Shown here: piece by piece, positions 10,156 through 21,176 of the stretch | Position numbering within the stretch: the first letter of the stretch is position 1 | How the letters are laid out: every line of letters starts with the position of its first letter | From: Asparagopsis taxiformis | Taxonomy: Eukaryota > Rhodophyta > Florideophyceae > Bonnemaisoniales > Bonnemaisoniaceae | NCBI GenBank assembly: GCA_030407315.1 | Contig: JALQPE010002184.1 | Span: forward strand, 55,001 to 85,271 | DNA length: 30,271 nt | Direction of reading: 5' to 3' | Made by a program: the position numbers and the translations under genes | Notes under the pieces: model-generated | Databases searched by the model: none | Told to the model about the DNA's origin: nothing | What the model saw: the letters and a program-made list of their open reading frames with translations, nothing else

Positions 10156-11452
10156 ATGCAAGGGGTATCGTCTCCGCCAATCGTGGTAAAACCACCTCCC
10201 TATCCCTCATCTCCCTTGCAATCATGTCCTGTTCGATACGCAGTCACTGGTGATACTATCCTGTCCTTTGCAACTACTTCGCTGCTCACGGTAATCACTC
10301 CGCAATCCCCAACAACTCCACCAGCTCAGGTCAAATTCATTTCGCAATGGCCCGCACCAGAAGACTTTGATATTGCTGCTATAGCCGTAACACCAGACGA
10401 TTCAGCTCTCGCCATCATAATTTAGGACTTACCATCGTTGTACCATCAATCCTCTCTCGTTCTGCCCAATCCTCGCACGGCAGCGCTTCTCATGTGAATT
10501 GTACTACTGTCGACGCTTTCATTTCCGCGCAACTGTCCAGGAAGAACTCTCGCTTTCATCTCGCCTCCCACTTCTCTACAATCCAAAGCGGCTCCAGAAT
10601 ACGATCCATCCACAATTCCGGTCGCCTCAAACTTACCGCCACATCTCCGCCATGCTTATCACACTCTGGCATTAACCATCCCACAGAAAGCCTCTTCCCA
10701 ACCATTTCTGACATATAACCATGCCCAATATTCTCTCGCAGTTCACGCCGGCGCTGATACCTTAACAATCTATACCTTTCAATCAGGTTACAATGCAATC
10801 CTTCAAACTAAATCTCTAGATATCACCATCACAAATAGATCCTCATCGCTCTCGATGCACGTCATTCTAATTACTCCTTCCGGTACTCTTGTCCTTGCAC
10901 TACTGGCCGACAGCGAGGTATTCTTTATTGAAGACACAAGGATTGCATTTCATGTTCCATTATCCAAATTCAAACCTCTGGCCGTCACGTTTCTCGAGAG
11001 CTCCGCACAGCAGTCCTATTCGTGCAAACTGTTGGAGACCCATCACCGACCGTGAGTGCCTATTCCTAATCGCGCTCCTCTCGCAAATAGTCTGCATGTT
11101 GTATATATTCGCTACACATCGGGTAGAGTTGTTGAAACCAAGCCACTGTTCAACCCTACGACATCAAATGTATACAGTTGAAGAAGATATATCTTCTTTG
11201 ACTGTACTTTCGCACCGAGAACCGCCATGCTGTGTATTTCTTGCTGAGAATGGGGATGTGATGTTTCTGTGCGATGATGACCTATCTATCTCGAGCATTA
11301 ACCTGCAACAACTCGTTGAGCCGTATGTAGATATGCACGCTTCCACAGAGACTCTTGTTAATTTCTTTGCCTGTGGGCCACAAATCTTGTTTGCAATAGG
11401 AGACGGCCCTAACTTGCTGGTCGCTCAGTTACCCCATTTAACCATATGGTAA
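10156..11452 (+). pseudogene. Unknown protein, beta-propeller-like remnant
   Basis: One frame runs from the ATG at 10156 to about 11054, with two in-frame stops (TAG near 10423, TGA near 10495). Coding then resumes in another frame to 11452, giving roughly 430 codons. Repeated beta-strand-rich stretches, such as HAGADTLTIYTF, TPSGTLVLALL and CCVFLAENGDVMFL, suggest blades of a WD40-like propeller. No family is recognised and GH/WD signature dipeptides are not evident. The left neighbour is transcribed away from it. It is part of the gene block carried by the CACTA-like element. Confidence 0.4.
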
Positions 11453-11776
11453 CTAAAACACATCGACCGGCATTTGCTCGCTACCAACTTGCTTCGCTCT
11501 AAAATGCGATTTTTTCTCCTTGTGCACTATTATAAACATTTCTTATTGCAGGTAAAGAAACAATTTACAAGCCTTCTAAGTGGGTCTAGTTGACAACTTA
11601 TGGTCTCCGGTACAGTGCTTGAGGAAGCAGCAACCGCGAAAAGTTGATTTTATGCATTGACAGATTAACACACACCCAGTTCGTTCACTGCAACCCAAGA
11701 AACCCCTATCGTCCGAAACAGAGGCTCCGTTGCAGTTGTCCAGCGCAGTTGGCAACACTTGAAAATTTCAATAACC
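11453..11776. other. No gene seen
   Basis: Spacer between two converging gene remnants. No convincing coding or repeat signal. Confidence 0.4.
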
Positions 11777-12450
11777 TCACTCTGCTGCATCCTTCTGTTC
11801 TCCCTCACCACTTAGCCTGCTTGCTATCAGTGTTGCCACAACAATCAACGCACCGCCAGCGAATCCTTTCGGTCCAAAACTCTCCCCCAACAGCAGTGCA
11901 GCTAGAGTACTTGCCCAAAGCGGCTGTGTTGGGAAAATGACAACAGCCTCACTTGCCGGAACGACCTGTTGCCCTTTCGTTTGCGCCCAACCAGATACGG
12001 CTGAAGAGAATAGCCCCGTCCAGCTAACAACGGCCACATTCACTGCAATTCCAGCCAATGTCCATGGCATCGATGCCATGGACATTGATGCCAAGTGATC
12101 ACTTCCTCCGTTCCGGATGACACGTCTGTCGGAGCATAATGATTGAGCACTGCCCCGATTTTCGCAAACGCCGTTCATGCAAATGATAACAATGTCTGTA
12201 CAAAAATCTTCGTAGCAACAAGCGGTGTGGCAGCTACTGTGTTAAAATAGTTACTCAAGCGAATGATGTATGTGGAGAAAAAGAATGCAGACAACATCAC
12301 CGGTTACACTAGAATCTGCGCCATGGCCTTTGTCCGAGCTCAAAAGTGCAACACCTGCAACAGCCACAACAGACAATATCCATGTTTTGCCCGAAACTTT
12401 ACCCAGCCCAAAAAGCCCGATAGCGGCGGAGGAACACCAATCAATGGTTA
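11777..12450 (-). pseudogene. EamA/drug-metabolite transporter family remnant
   Basis: The C-terminal half is well preserved (12025-11777). It contains a WTGLFSS helix, the loop WAQTKGQQVVPASEA, the helix around EAVVIFPTQPLWASTLAALLL, GESFGPKGFAGGALIV and a last helix. This is the characteristic end of the second EamA repeat. Further upstream, translation of 12440-12180 gives another helix (near WILSVVAVAGVALLSS) and an IIRL-containing helix in shifted frames, with several frame changes. EamA proteins are 10-helix exporters of small metabolites. In algae and plants some sit in the plastid envelope, which cannot be judged here. The N-terminal helices are missing or unreadable. The plus-strand membrane-protein remnant to the right has its 5' end next to this gene, so the two are divergent. 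Confidence 0.65.
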
Positions 12451-13104
12451 ATAGTCAAGATAATTCGTTTTTGCTAGACAAGTCGACATTTTTCAGAGAA
12501 GTGACGTGTAGTACGTTTGTGAAGACACTGTTGATTTGTTCAGCTGCATTGTATATAGCGCATGAGATTACAAATGTTGTGTTGAGCTTGTTGAATTTTT
12601 ATCGAATGGTTGTCGAATCGGGAGGAGGTGTCCGTTTTCGTTGATGATTATCTAGGCGTACAATGCGGAATCCTGGGCGCTGACATGGGGATAATCATTC
12701 CGGTTCTGTTTCTGCAATTATTGTACATGCTGTTGAAACAGCTGTCACTGATCCCGATTTTAATCCTTGGTGTGTTTTACCCCAACGCGAACGGTCAACG
12801 CAATTTGTTACACAATCCACGCAAATACCGGTGGACTGCGTTTGGTGTGCTGACTTTATGAGTGTCTTCGTTAGCTGTGCTGACCGTGTTCATCTCGAAG
12901 CTGGAACCGTTGTTGATCGTCGGCAATCTGAGTTTGTTCTGGTATGTGGTCGTTGCACCATCAACTTACGACTCAGTGACGTACATCGTGTCGATTGTGT
13001 ACGCTGTGTTGGCAGCTGGTGCGGGCATTGTGATCATCATCCGAGTGTTACGATCAGAGGCAAACAATGTATTCAAAGTGCCGGATGGCTCGCAGGCTGG
13101 GTAG
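12430..13104 (+). pseudogene. Multi-span membrane protein, family unknown
   Basis: At least four hydrophobic segments: LLICSAALYIAHEITNVVLS (about 12530-12590), GIIIPVLFLQLLYMLL (about 12690-12740), a segment after the internal stop (SSLAVLTVFI, about 12865) and YIVSIVYAVLAAGAGIVIII (about 12980-13045). The frame changes near 12610, and an in-frame TGA lies at 12859-12861. The last frame ends in a TAG near 13102, followed by an AATAAA-like signal near 13132. No family is recognised. It follows the EamA remnant divergently and belongs to the same captured block. Confidence 0.45.
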
Positions 13105-13387
13105 AGATGAAGTGCGTAGAAACGATGAAATAAAATATTTATTGCAGGCGCCGATATTTGACGCACGTGTATCGCTGGGTAGCCCGTAATGACGTTTGAG
13201 AAATGTCTACCTGTTGCAACTTGGAAGTTCGCCAATGACAACAATGCAATTTCTTTCACTAGGCTCCGACACATTACAGCCCAAATTTCCTGCTCATAAC
13301 TAAGCTGTGCAACCGTCTAGCTTCTTGCTTTCGCCAAAAGCTGCCATTTCACATTCCACCCTCGCATTACCCAGTCTCCTCAAACTG
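13105..13387. other. Spacer with polyadenylation-like signal
   Basis: An AAATAAAATATTTATT run near 13130 could be the 3' end signal of the preceding remnant. Nothing else is recognised. Confidence 0.35.
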
Positions 13388-13711
13388 ATGGCTGCGGAGT
13401 ACCGTAAGAATGAGGATCGATTTTACCGCACCGCACCGCCAAACCACCCCAGCTCGCTGTAGAGGTTATTCGCCGCGTAAGTCTACAGCTCGACAAGGAT
13501 GGCGACCTTGCATTTGCGTTCGCAAACGCCGAGCGCGCTTATGCTCTTGTCGTTTGTCTTCAGGACCTCAACAAGATGGGTTGGAAGGAATGTGCGCACC
13601 ATCTACAACCATCGCATTTCGCGCCGACAGCATCAGCCGCCAACAAACACCAACAATGTACGCGCTCTGCAACAAAAAAGCAGCGTGTTACATCTGTTTC
13701 GCATCTTCCGT
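13388..13711 (+). pseudogene. Small conserved-looking protein remnant
   Basis: An ATG at 13388 opens a short frame (MAAEYRKNEDRFYR...) that stops near 13460. Coding-like sequence continues in a different frame from 13465, with LQLDKDGDLAFAFANAERAY and a following LVVCLQDLNKMGWKECAHHLQP-like helical stretch. A stop follows near 13711. The composition is that of a soluble helical protein of about 105 residues. I do not recognise the family. The single frame break matches the state of its neighbours. Confidence 0.35.
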
Positions 13712-14290
13712 AGCGTTATCCCAAACCGGCAATCGAATGCCGCGCGTATATGCGACGCCCCTTGTAAGCACTGCGACGCCTACACCAGCCGCAACGCAGG
13801 CGGCGGAACGCGGTGACAGGTTGCGCACGAATACATACATGGCGGCGCCCGCAGCCGCTGTGGATTCACAAATCTCCGAATGACTATGCAGAACACCCAC
13901 ATCGCGTTTACAATGCACATCGCGAACGGCGCCGCCAAATGTAGCGGTCGCCATGCCGGCATGTGACCGCATAGCACGCAGATCAGCGGGATGAAGTGGG
14001 CGTGGAGTCCGTTCTGCGCGCCGATGACGCAGAAGGCGCCGAAGCCCAGCGCGTCGGTGGCGAAAAACGGCGACACCTTGGCGTCTTATTGGCGTGGCCA
14101 GAGCGAGAATGTCGCCAATGATACCAGGATGGATAGAGTGAGATAACCCGGTTCAGTGGTCCGGAACGGACGTGTCCAGATGATAAGACCATCGCAAATC
14201 GTGCCGCCGCCCGACGCGGTCGTCGTTCCCACCACCACCGCGCCCAGCATGTCCTGTTGTTCCTTAGCTTCCTGATCGGCAAGCTCATAT
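13688..14290 (-). pseudogene. UPF0126/YicG-like membrane channel remnant
   Basis: Two related halves are visible, as in the YicG/YadS (UPF0126, TRIC-fold) family. The first half (14270-14090) reads GTTTASGGGTICDGLI, then a TEPGYLTLSILVSLA helix. The second half (14076-13900) reads FFATDALGFGAFCVIGAQNG, then GHMPA, then MATATFGGAVRDV in the next frame. A further helical pair follows, ending at a stop at 13688. The Gly-rich kinked helices (ATxxGGxxRD) are the family signature. Bacterial members are small-solute or cation channels, and eukaryotic copies are mostly algal. A TAA near 14085 and frame changes near 14080 and 13970 break it. The N-terminus beyond 14290 is unclear. Confidence 0.7.
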
Positions 14291-14563
14291 TGAACAGTGG
14301 CTTAAGCCACTGTGCAATATAAATTCATCGCGTTGCGCAGCCTCCAGCGACGAATACTCTTGTTGGTGAACCATTTCGCTACCATCATCCATTGCATTTT
14401 CTAGCACACGAAACTCCTCTTCATGGTCATGTACATGAACTCCGTACCCCTGAGCGTGACCGTCAAGTGATAGTACCATGTTAGGATTGGAATCTATGTC
14501 CGCACTACGCACATTCGAGAAGAGATATTTGTATGCAACTGTTCGCCACGACTTTATGGACAA
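14285..14563 (-). CDS. Uncharacterised frame upstream of the UPF0126 remnant
   Basis: A 92-codon minus-strand frame has His/Glu-rich composition (HVHDHEEEF). It ends where the UPF0126 remnant begins, in a different frame. It could be the N-terminal extension of that protein or a chance frame. No motif recognised. Confidence 0.2.
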   Translation of the reverse strand: MSIKSWRTVAYKYLFSNVRSADIDSNPNMVLSLDGHAQGYGVHVHDHEEEFRVLENAMDDGSEMVHQQEYSSLEAAQRDEFILHSGLSHCSI

Positions 14564-14764
14564 CTACGGTAAAGCGTCGTTTGAACCCTCGGTAGAGAAT
14601 TATCCGCAACAATAAAAGGAACCGATGCTTTCCATCAATGATGATTCTAATGTGTATAGCCATACAAATATACTACATGAGTGTTCAAGTGGTACGACAG
14701 CTGGGACTGGGAACGTTAAGAGAGCTCTAGGGTAGGTAACAGACAATGAACTTGTGCGGGAGGA

Positions 14765-14985
14765 CGGGTATTCAGGACAAGCTGTCAGAACTGTAATTAC
14801 TCTGTTTTCTTACAGCAAAGTCATCGTTAAGGCGGATTTTTTTCTTCAGGACAAGCTGTCAAAACTGTAAGTTCTCTATTTTCTTACAGCAAAGTCATCG
14901 TTAAGGCGGATTTGCCTCTTCAGGACAAGCTGTCGGAACTGCTATTCAGTTTTCTTACAGCAAAGGCAGTTTACCCAGGTTGCTT
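14765..14985. repeat. Three ~74-bp direct repeats leading into the palindrome array
   Basis: CAGGACAAGCTGTC recurs at about 14773, 14847 and 14921. Each time it is followed by a degenerate TCTTTTCTTACAGCAAAG and, in the first two, TCATCGTTAAGGCGGAT. The repeats therefore contain half of the palindrome that follows at 14984. Confidence 0.75.
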
Positions 14986-15266
14986 ACAGCAAAGTCATCG
15001 TTACGATGACTTTGCTGTAAGAAAACAAAACATTACAGCAAAGTCATCGTTACGATGACTTTGCTGTAAGAAAACAAAACATTACAGCAAAGTCATCGTT
15101 ACGATGACTTTGCTGTAAGAAAACAAAACATTACAGCAAAGTCATCGTTACGATGACTTTACTGTAAGAAAACAAAACATTACAGCAAAGTCATCGTTAC
15201 GATGACTTTGCTGTAAGAAAACAAAACATTACAGCAAAGTCATCTTAACGATGACTTTGCTGTAAG
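14984..15266. repeat. Tandem array of a 37-bp palindrome, 6 copies, 49-bp period
   Basis: The unit is TTACAGCAAAGTCATCGT, one T, then its exact inverse. Copies start at 14984, 15033, 15082, 15131, 15180 and 15229, separated by a constant AT-rich 12-base linker (GAAAACAAAACA). Copies 4 and 6 carry small changes. Each copy can form an 18-bp stem with a one-base loop. Confidence 0.93.
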
Positions 15267-15299
15267 AAACCATGGTAAACCAACCTCTCTGTAAGCTTT

Positions 15300-16100
15300 C
15301 GAGAGGGACTGATGTTTCTCACTCGGGAAGAAGAAGGAGACGATTTCGGACCCCGCGAAAAAGGCTGCAAAGTGGTCTGGATGGGTTGGGGTGGTTCTAG
15401 GAAGCACTAAAACGTGTTTTAATTGCACTCAAAGCTTCTGGCTTGCGTAGTAGGGCTGGTAGAATTCATCGATTTTCGGTCACCAGATTGTTACAACTGG
15501 AGATGTGATGGTCAAAATTGAACTTTGTCCGAATGATGTGTAAGTGGTCTGTAAGGGTTGGAGTGGCTCTAGGGAGTACGGAAAAGTGTTCTATGAGTTC
15601 GTAAAGCTGCTGGCTTGCGCATTAGGGCTGACAGAATGCATCGATTTTTGGTCACCAGATTCCCACAACTGGAGATGTGATGGCCAAAAGTGAACTTTGT
15701 CGGGACGAAGTGCAAGTGGTCTGGGAGGGTTGGAGTGAGTCTGGGGAGTACTGTAACCGGTTTTATTCGCCCTGAAAGCTGGTGGCTTGCGAGGTAGAGC
15801 TTCCGGAGTTCACTAATTTTTGCTCGCCAGATTCTCACAACTGGAGATGTGATGGCCAAAATTGAACTTTGTCGGAACGAAGTGCAAGTGATCCGTAAGG
15901 GCTGGAGTGGCTCTAGGGAGTACGGAAAAGTGTTTTATGCTTCCGTAAAGCTGCGGACTTGCGTGGTAGGGATTCCAGAATGCATCGATTTTTGGTCACC
16001 AGACTCCCACAACTGGAGATGTGATAGCCAAAATTGAACTTTGTAAGAACGAAGTGCAAGTGTTCTGGATTCCTTCGAGTGGCCTGGAAGCGTACTCTGG
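15300..16100. repeat. 172-bp tandem repeat, about 4-5 copies
   Basis: The marker ACAACTGGAGATGTGAT occurs at 15493, 15665, 15837 and 16009, exactly 172 apart. Surrounding landmarks repeat with it: CACCAGATT, GAACTTTGT and AGGGAGTACGGAAAAGTGT. Outer copies are partial. No coding potential seen. Confidence 0.9.
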
Positions 16101-16229
16101 ACAAGTTTTCGGACCTTGAAGAGGCTCAACTGCACAATGCTGACATTGAAATGAAACATTCATATAGTCCATTTTTAACTAGAACTGCTGGAATGGATTG
16201 CGTAGCCTATAGAGGAGCAATGTAGTTAT

Positions 16230-19200
16230 ATAATAGAGCTAGAAGCATGCCTCCACAACCTATCTCTCATTTCTCTAGTTCTCCTTCATCATTCCAGTCT
16301 CCCTTCCTGTGACGCAATGCGCCTCTGGTGTCACTTCACACGCCCCTCCTGTGCATTAAATACCTGTCTACCACTTCCGTATTCTACTCATACCACCGCC
16401 TTCATTTTACCCCATGCCTACCATCCTATCCTTTACATTCTGTCCTTCAATCCTAGGCTAACCTACTTCATAACCATCGATGTAAAGTGAATATCTAGAT
16501 TCCTACCTACTTGAGAGTATAGTTTATTAGAACGGGAAACGGACGGTTTTGTATAGTCAATGTGCTACACAGCACCAGGAGTAGATTTTGCGCACCGATA
16601 ATCTATGCTTGATATTGGAGAGACCAGCTTCTTGTAGCCTCGGGAAATGTGCAGGTAGTACCTTTCCAGAGGTCCTGGAGGTGTTCACACCAACTCTAGT
16701 CCATTTTAACGAGTTTGAGTTTCGACCGCCAGAATCTCTGTCGTGAGAAAATGCATTTTCCCACCACCATGGTGGTTGTAATTTTGCGTGCTCCTCTCGC
16801 AATACTGAAATTTTTAGGTAGTTCAGGCCGGGTGAACAAGACACAGATCGCTCTTCAAAGCCGCCCAAAGCCGTCGAAACCATCCTTCCACAATGTTCTC
16901 GACTTCACAATTCCTATCTCACCCTTCCCAAGGTAAGAGAGGGACCAAGCTCCCCTGCCACTTACAGCTGAGGCAATTTACCAGGGATGCTTACAGCAAA
17001 GTCATCGTTACGATGACTTTGCTGTAAGAAAAGAAGACATTACAGTGGGCGAAGGATTTTACCGGGTAAAAAAATCACAAGGAATTTTTTACCGGGTAAA
17101 AAATCGTGGCTACTGTAATGAAACGTTTACTTACAGCAAAGTCATCGTTACGATGACTTTGCTGTAAGAAAAGGAAACATTACAGTGGGCGAAGAATTTT
17201 TACCGGGTAAAAAATCACCAAGAATTTTTTTACCGGGTAAAAAATCGTGCCTGCTGTAATGTTATCTTTTCTTACAGCAAAGTCATCGTAACGATGACTT
17301 TGCTGTCAGCACCCTCGGTAAACTGCCTCAGCTGTAAGCGGTCTGGCTTCACCCTCTCTCTCATGTCTCTTGTCTTCCTTCATCCCAGCCTCCCTGCTAT
17401 GTCGACTCCGGTGTCACTCCAGCCGACCCTTCGGTGAGTGTAATCCTTGTGTTTACCACCGCCATAGTCTACTCATACTATCCCTTCATGTTGCTGCATA
17501 CCTAACCCCCCATCCTTCCTGATTGTCCTACAATCCTAGGCTAGCTTACTTACCAACTATATTGGTATAGAAGACAGCTAGATTCCGAGTAACAAAAATC
17601 TATATTGTACTAAAAAGGGCAATTTGGTGTGGTCACTGTGCCACATGGCACCAGGAATAGAATCTGGCGACGGATACCCTATGCTTGATCTCAGAGAGGA
17701 CAGCTACGCCCATGCTCCGAAAACGTGCTGTCAGTACCTTCCAGACGTCGTGGAGGTGCTCACGCCAGCTCTAGTTCATTTTAGGGAGGTTGAGTTTCGA
17801 CAGTCAGAATTTCACTCTTGCGAAAATTGTGTTTCATATTTTGTGCACTCCTGCCGCCGTACCAGATAGGGTACCCAGCCCAGACCGGGTGAGCACGACG
17901 CAGAGTGCTCCCCAACGCCGCCAACAGCCGTCCAAACCATCCCTTTGCCATGTTTTCTGGCTTCACAATTCCTTGCTCACCCTTCCCAAGGTGAGGGAGG
18001 GACCAAGCCCCCAGCCGCTTACAGCTGAGGCAGTTTACCAGGGATGCTTACAGCAAAGTCATCGTTACGATGACTTTGCTGTAAGAAAATGTTTTCATTA
18101 CAGTGGCCGAAGAATTTTTTACCGGGTAAAGAAATCATGGCTACTGTAATGAAACCTTTCCTTACAGCAAAGTCATCGTAACGATGACTTTGCTGTAAGC
18201 ATCCCTAGTAAACTGCTCCATCTGTAAGCCGTTGGTCTCAACCCTCGCTCTCATGTCTGTTGTCCTCCATCATCTCCACCTCCCTTCGCCCTGCGCACCA
18301 CGTCTCTAGTGCCACTCTGCCCGCCCCTTTGGTGCATGAAATACTTCTCTACCACTGCCATAGTCTTCACATACTACTGCCTCTATACTTCTGCATGCCC
18401 ACCCTTCCTTCTTCCTCTCCTGTGCTAGGCCCAGAGCATATCCAACTTCCTGAACATCATTGTACAGTGAGGAAGTAGAATACTAACTAGATGGCTAGAG
18501 TACACTGCAAATGTAAGTAGCTATGGTTGGGGTGGTACCCAGCACCCTACCTCCTCCATGAGTAAGCTTTGGTCGCAGAACTGCTATGCTCGATTTCGGT
18601 GAGGAAAGCCCCTCGCATGCTCAGGAAAATTTCTGATAGCACCTTTCCAGCAGTCTTGGATGTACTCCAGACCTGTTCTAGCTCTTTTCAGCGAGGTCGG
18701 ATTTCGGCCGCCCGAGTCTCTGCCGTGAGAAAATGGTGGCACAAATTTTGTGCACTCTTGCTGCCATACTATGTGTTGCATCCAGCTCAGACCCGGTTGA
18801 GCGTAACACAGAGTGCTCGCCAGAGCCATGAACACTAGTCGAAACAAACCGCTCGCGATGTTCCCGACTTCACACTTCCCCTCCTATCCTTCCCAAGGTG
18901 GGAGAGTGACTAAACTCCCAAACGCTTACAGCAGAAGCCGTTTACAAGGGATGCTTACAGCAAAGTCATCGTTACGATGACTTTGCTGTAAGGAAAGGTC
19001 TCCATTACAGTGGCCGAAGAATTTTTTACCGGGTAAAAAATTGCAGCTGCTGTAATGAAACGTTTCCTTACAGCAAAGTCATCGTAACGATGGCTTTCCT
19101 GTAAGGAAACGTTGCCATTACAGTGACTGGAGAATTTTTACCGGGTAAAAAATCACCAAGAATTTTTACCAGGTACAAAATCACCAAGAAATTTTTACCA

Positions 19201-19420
19201 GGTAAAAAAATCCTGGCTGCTGTGAGGAAACATTGCTATCGCAGTGACCGAATAGTTTTTACCGGGTAAAAAAATTACCAAAAAGTTTTTTCCAGGGTAA
19301 AAATCGTGGCTGCTGTAATATTTTGTTGCCTCACAGCAAAGTCATCGCTGCGATCGTTACCATGACTTTTCTGTCGGCGCTCCGCCGAAACTGCCCCCTC
19401 CGTAAGCCTTCCTGATCCTC
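16230..19420. repeat. Three diverged ~0.9-1.1 kb direct repeats with nested foldback modules
   Basis: Homologous segments begin near 16240, 17340 and 18240. Markers such as TGAGAAAATG and its variants (about 16741, 17817 and 18725) and the phrase CTTCCCAAGGT (about 16924, 17986 and 18889) recur in order. Each unit ends in a foldback at 16920-17360, 17990-18255 and 18890-19400. Outer arms contain CTTACAGCTGAGGCAGTTTA and its inverse. Inside these sit copies of the 37-bp palindrome (16991, 17131, 17272, 18048, 18162, 18955, 19068), then CATTACAG/CTGTAATG arms, then a TTTTACCGGGTAAAA core repeated one to several times. No gene recognised. Confidence 0.85.
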
Positions 19421-19524
19421 TCAATTTTGCAGACGAAGACGACTGCGTCATTACGCTCATCGCCTTCTTGTTCTATTCCAGTGCCACCCGCCATCGTTTC
19501 CTCTCTTGCTCATAAGGAGCTCAG

Positions 19525-20238
19525 TATTTTATATCTCCTGCGATACAATACTTCACTCTCGAGCTGGAAGGAATGCATAAAGGCAACTTCTCAAATAGTT
19601 TTTCAGCAAATGTGCCGTCTGAAAGGGAGTTTTCTTGCTCATCAGTGAAAAGTAGTGCTTCTTCTCCAGTCGTTCGTTTCCCTGCAGTGAATCTCCTATT
19701 CTTTTACCGGGGAGGCTCAGTCTCATTGTTTTTATCAGGCATACCGGGTTCAGAGAATCTTGGGTTATCTTCTTCGCTTCTTATCCAACCTGGACTTGTT
19801 TTCATTCGACTCCGTTCTCTGTCCTCTTCGGCCTTGGTAAGATGAATTGCCTTTGTCCCCGCAGCATATTCCAGTTTGTCATCGAAACTGTTTGTAAACA
19901 TCCCGTTCTTGGTTCTCAGACTGCTTCTGTCTATCAAGTCGTCATGAAAGTCAACAAGGATGAATAAAATGCGCTCTTCAATGCGATGATGAGTATCCCC
20001 GACCCCTTTCAAGTTTTCTGCTACCAAATCTGTTCGCACGAATTGCTCCATCGTTGCAGACTTCTTCAACCACTTGTGAAAAACCTCTGACATTCACTTT
20101 GCGAGGGTCAACTTGCATTTCAGGCGAACTGTACTGCGCAGTAGTGATGATTGTCTCGCTAGCTGAGGGAGAATTAATCTTCTCTGCTACTTCTCTGCCA
20201 CTACATTCAACCGTTACGAAACCTTTCGAGGGTTTCAT
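19525..20238 (-). pseudogene. Possible Myb/SANT-like DNA-binding protein remnant
   Basis: An ATG at 20238 starts MKPSKGFVTVECSG. Coding changes frame near 20040. It then reads ERILFILVDFHDDLIDR, SLRTKNGMFTNSFDDKLEYA and, later, a RMKTSPGWIRSEED segment. This helix-turn-Trp pattern resembles the Myb/SANT-like domains found in plant and transposon DNA-binding proteins. An in-frame TAA occurs near 19701, and coding-like sequence continues to a stop near 19525, giving about 235 residues. If this belonged to the CACTA-like element rather than to a host locus, it could be a terminal-repeat-binding accessory protein, which is speculative. Confidence 0.35.
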
Positions 20239-20239
20239 T

Positions 20240-21085
20240 CGATCAGATGAACTGGTTCACCACAATGATTTGTCCTATGCTTATTACTTTCTGCTGAATT
20301 ATTGCTATTATATCCGGGCTGGACCTACTCAAAATGGTTTTGCTATCTTGTATCGCATTCCCTCAAGACAAACCTGTCAAAGACGTATCCATTTACGTTT
20401 ATTACACGGTGATGCTCTAAGCACTAATACCGAATCTGATTTTCTCATACACGTAGTTCCTAGTTGTATACTCTACCATATTCTAGGCCCTATTCACAAG
20501 GTGAAAACATGATCTCTCGTTTAATCGTACTCGGTGTGATATCTTAAATTAGCATATATTTATTTATTAAAATGCAGATTCACTGCTCGCTTGCAACATG
20601 AAAATTATAAAATTTCTTCCACACTGCTATTTCCTAACCGCCACCATCTACGTGGCCCGCTTTGACTGCCTGCCAAGTGTGCTCAGAGTATGTAATGACG
20701 TCATCTATATATACCAGCCACATCATCACTGGAAGCGCGGACTCCTCGTCCAGGAAAGTGCGCCATTTTTCTTACTCCTCACCTCCCCCTTTTCTGTAGG
20801 CCCCATATGCTAGTGTTTTTCCTATATTTCTGTAGTGATGACGTCATTCTAGACCATAAAAGGCGGTCGAAGATGCGATCATGTGGGACTGTTCTGCCAG
20901 ATCATGTGCTTCTAAGCGTAATTCACACCCTAGGCTTCGTTTTTCTGGGCCTCACATCGCACCGCTCTGTTTTAAATTTATCCCTCTATTGTTCTCCTAC
21001 ACGTCCTTTCCGCCCGCAGAGTACTACTTAAACGACAGATTCTGGAAATCCCTGTTTCCATCTCTGTATCCTCCGGCAACAAAGC
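20240..21085. other. No gene seen
   Basis: AT-rich sequence. TGACGTCAT-containing stretches occur near 20696 and 20837, the first followed by TCTATATATA. They could be promoter remnants (CRE-like and TATA-like), but no supported gene follows. Confidence 0.35.
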
Positions 21086-21149
21086 AACAATAACTACACT
21101 TTGGAAGCGGTATAGATATCAATACTGCTTCCAAAGCGTGATTATTGTT
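21086..21149. other. Imperfect 23-bp-arm hairpin
   Basis: The left arm begins AACAATAA and ends CTTTGGAAGC. The right arm is its inverse with five mismatched positions, around an 18-base loop. Confidence 0.7.
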
Positions 21150-21176
21150 TCTTTTTTCCGACGGATATGGAGATGG

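Noticed and set aside
14984..15266. CRISPR-like array of regularly spaced palindromic repeats
   Set aside because: The 12-base linkers are constant rather than unique spacers, the palindrome makes up most of the unit, the context is eukaryotic transposon sequence, and no cas genes are present.
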